Positions 62,990-64,000 of a stretch of 64,000 bases of DNA are shown here, piece after piece. Under the pieces are notes generated by a model, which did no database searches, was not told where the DNA came from, and saw only the letters and a list, made by a program, of their open reading frames with translations. Location of the stretch: positions 723,568 through 787,567 of the forward strand of contig NMRA01000044.1 of assembly GCA_002633005.1 (NCBI GenBank), given 5' to 3'. This DNA is from Phoronis australis. Taxonomy: Eukaryota; Phoronida; Phoronidae. A program made the translations under genes and the position numbers. How positions within the stretch are numbered: position 1 is the stretch's first letter; every line of letters starts with the position of its first letter.

Positions 62990-63372
62990 ACAACATTAAC
63001 CTTGACACCTGCTCCCAGTTTTGCCTGCACGATTAGCAAAAAGGCCTGGGTTCGAGCCCCGGTCGGTACAGAGGTCATTTCAGTGCACAAAAGGGAGGGA
63101 GCGTGGGAAAGGTATTAATCGGTTGACTTGAGATTTTGTGGTACCTAGGGTAGGGAGCGTGGGAGAGGTATGAAATTGTCTAATTAGGAAAGGTTACGAG
63201 TGAATGTACTGTGGCTTGAGGCTGGGCCAACAGGAAGCTGGAGAGAAAGAACAAACAGCGCTACCATCGGACTTGGCAGGAACTAATTAGGAGTTGGATA
63301 TGAAGCATGAAGGGCTGTATAATATTTTCCCAAATAATACGATTTATGTCAGAGTGCCATAAATCTCATTAT
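62990..63372 (+). repeat. tRNA-derived SINE-like element
   Basis: The head contains a B box, GGGTTCGAGCCCC, at 63048-63060 followed by GGTCGGTAC, as at the 3' end of a tRNA. The body (63088-63372) is nearly identical to the inverted copy at 20833-21120. The A box is less clear. High identity between two copies over 40 kb apart suggests recent activity. Confidence 0.65.
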
Positions 63373-63422
63373 TGGGGACAAATAAAACAACAAGAATAAT
63401 ATATATTTTAAGTTGTATTGGG

Positions 63423-63445
63423 GGAGAGAGAGAGAGAGAGAGAGA
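63423..63445. repeat. GA dinucleotide microsatellite
   Basis: GA repeat running into the assembly gap; its true length is unknown. Confidence 0.9.
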
Positions 63446-63710
63446 NNNNNNNNNNNNNNNNNNNNNNNNNNNNNNNNNNNNNNNNNNNNNNNNNNNNNNN
63501 NNNNNNNNNNNNNNNNNNNNNNNNNNNNNNNNNNNNNNNNNNNNNNNNNNNNNNNNNNNNNNNNNNNNNNNNNNNNNNNNNNNNNNNNNNNNNNNNNNNN
63601 NNNNNNNNNNNNNNNNNNNNNNNNNNNNNNNNNNNNNNNNNNNNNNNNNNNNNNNNNNNNNNNNNNNNNNNNNNNNNNNNNNNNNNNNNNNNNNNNNNNN
63701 NNNNNNNNNN
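63446..63710. other. Assembly gap
   Basis: 265 undetermined bases. Open frames drawn through it are artefacts. Confidence 0.99.
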
Positions 63711-64000
63711 GTATTTCGTTGTTGTTTATAAGTCGAGGAATCTGAAATCTAATACAGGCTCTTGATGACAATTTGTTGGACGGAGGAATTAAAATTTTGG
63801 GTTGTATTGTCGGTATAGTAGCTGAGTATTGATTCAGGTATGTAGGAGTTTTAATGTGTCTGGTTGGCTTATATTGGATGGGTTTACTAAAGAAGTTGTT
63901 ACTGTAAAAATACTTAGGAAGCTGAGTATTGAGGAATTTGTAGTAAAATTTTGCAGTTGAGATTTTAAAGATGTCTTGAACTAGAGGGAGGCGAAGTTCC

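Noticed and set aside
63349-63771. Several open frames of 110-140 codons
   Set aside because: They run through 265 undetermined bases and are artefacts of the gap.

Overview
This is animal nuclear DNA. Genes are split by GT-AG introns, large stretches are AT-rich and non-coding, and there are many eukaryotic transposable elements, tRNA-derived SINE-like repeats, microsatellites and an assembly gap (63446-63710). The species cannot be fixed from the sequence. Secreted proteins that join a von Willebrand factor A (VWA) domain to a chitin-binding-like domain point to a marine invertebrate; molluscan Pif/BMSP-type matrix proteins are one known comparison, but other invertebrate groups are possible.

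The core of the window is a tandem array of four related genes on the minus strand, with coding parts at 7165-16480, 18911-22713, 32693-35296 and 59556-61230. Three show a four-exon plan: a short signal-peptide exon of 43 nt, VWA part 1 (218 nt), VWA part 2 (about 355 nt) and a Cys-rich chitin-binding-like exon (197 nt). Intron phases are identical and the splice sites can be read. Copies 1 and 3 are open over about 270 and 267 codons. Copy 2 has a one-base deletion in exon 3 and reads as a pseudogene in this assembly. Copy 4 is the most diverged, and its first exon was not found. Copies 1-3 share a TATA box about 310-340 bp upstream of the ATG and signs of a 5'UTR intron. Their flanks (blocks near 6.3-7.2, 17-18.9 and 29.2-32.7 kb) are duplicated as well, so whole gene-plus-flank units were copied.

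On the plus strand, 46.2-50.8 kb holds a seven-exon unrecognised gene model with in-phase splice joins, rich in predicted coiled coil. At 53.9-55.2 kb lies a THAP zinc-finger gene with two apparent one-base frameshifts.

Mobile DNA fills much of the rest. There is a TTAA-flanked Kolobok-type element carrying a broken THAP domain (3608-5250), with a second, partial copy at 52.66-53.8 kb. A Tc1/mariner-type element with TIRs and a decayed transposase (13725-15179) sits inside intron 2 of VWA copy 1. A head-to-head Penelope-like pair at 38.05-39.34 kb has a GIY-YIG domain on one strand, a reverse transcriptase on the other, and hammerhead-like termini. A family of TTAA-flanked foldback elements lies at 1.08-3.36, 44.6 and 50.9-51.6 kb. 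There are also hAT-like MITEs, SINE copies, a mirror-arranged minisatellite at 24.13-24.56 kb, and a diverged inverted repeat of about 1.8-2.1 kb whose arms bracket VWA copy 3.

Large parts of 23-27, 40-46, 55-57 and 57.6-59.5 kb show nothing that I can identify.
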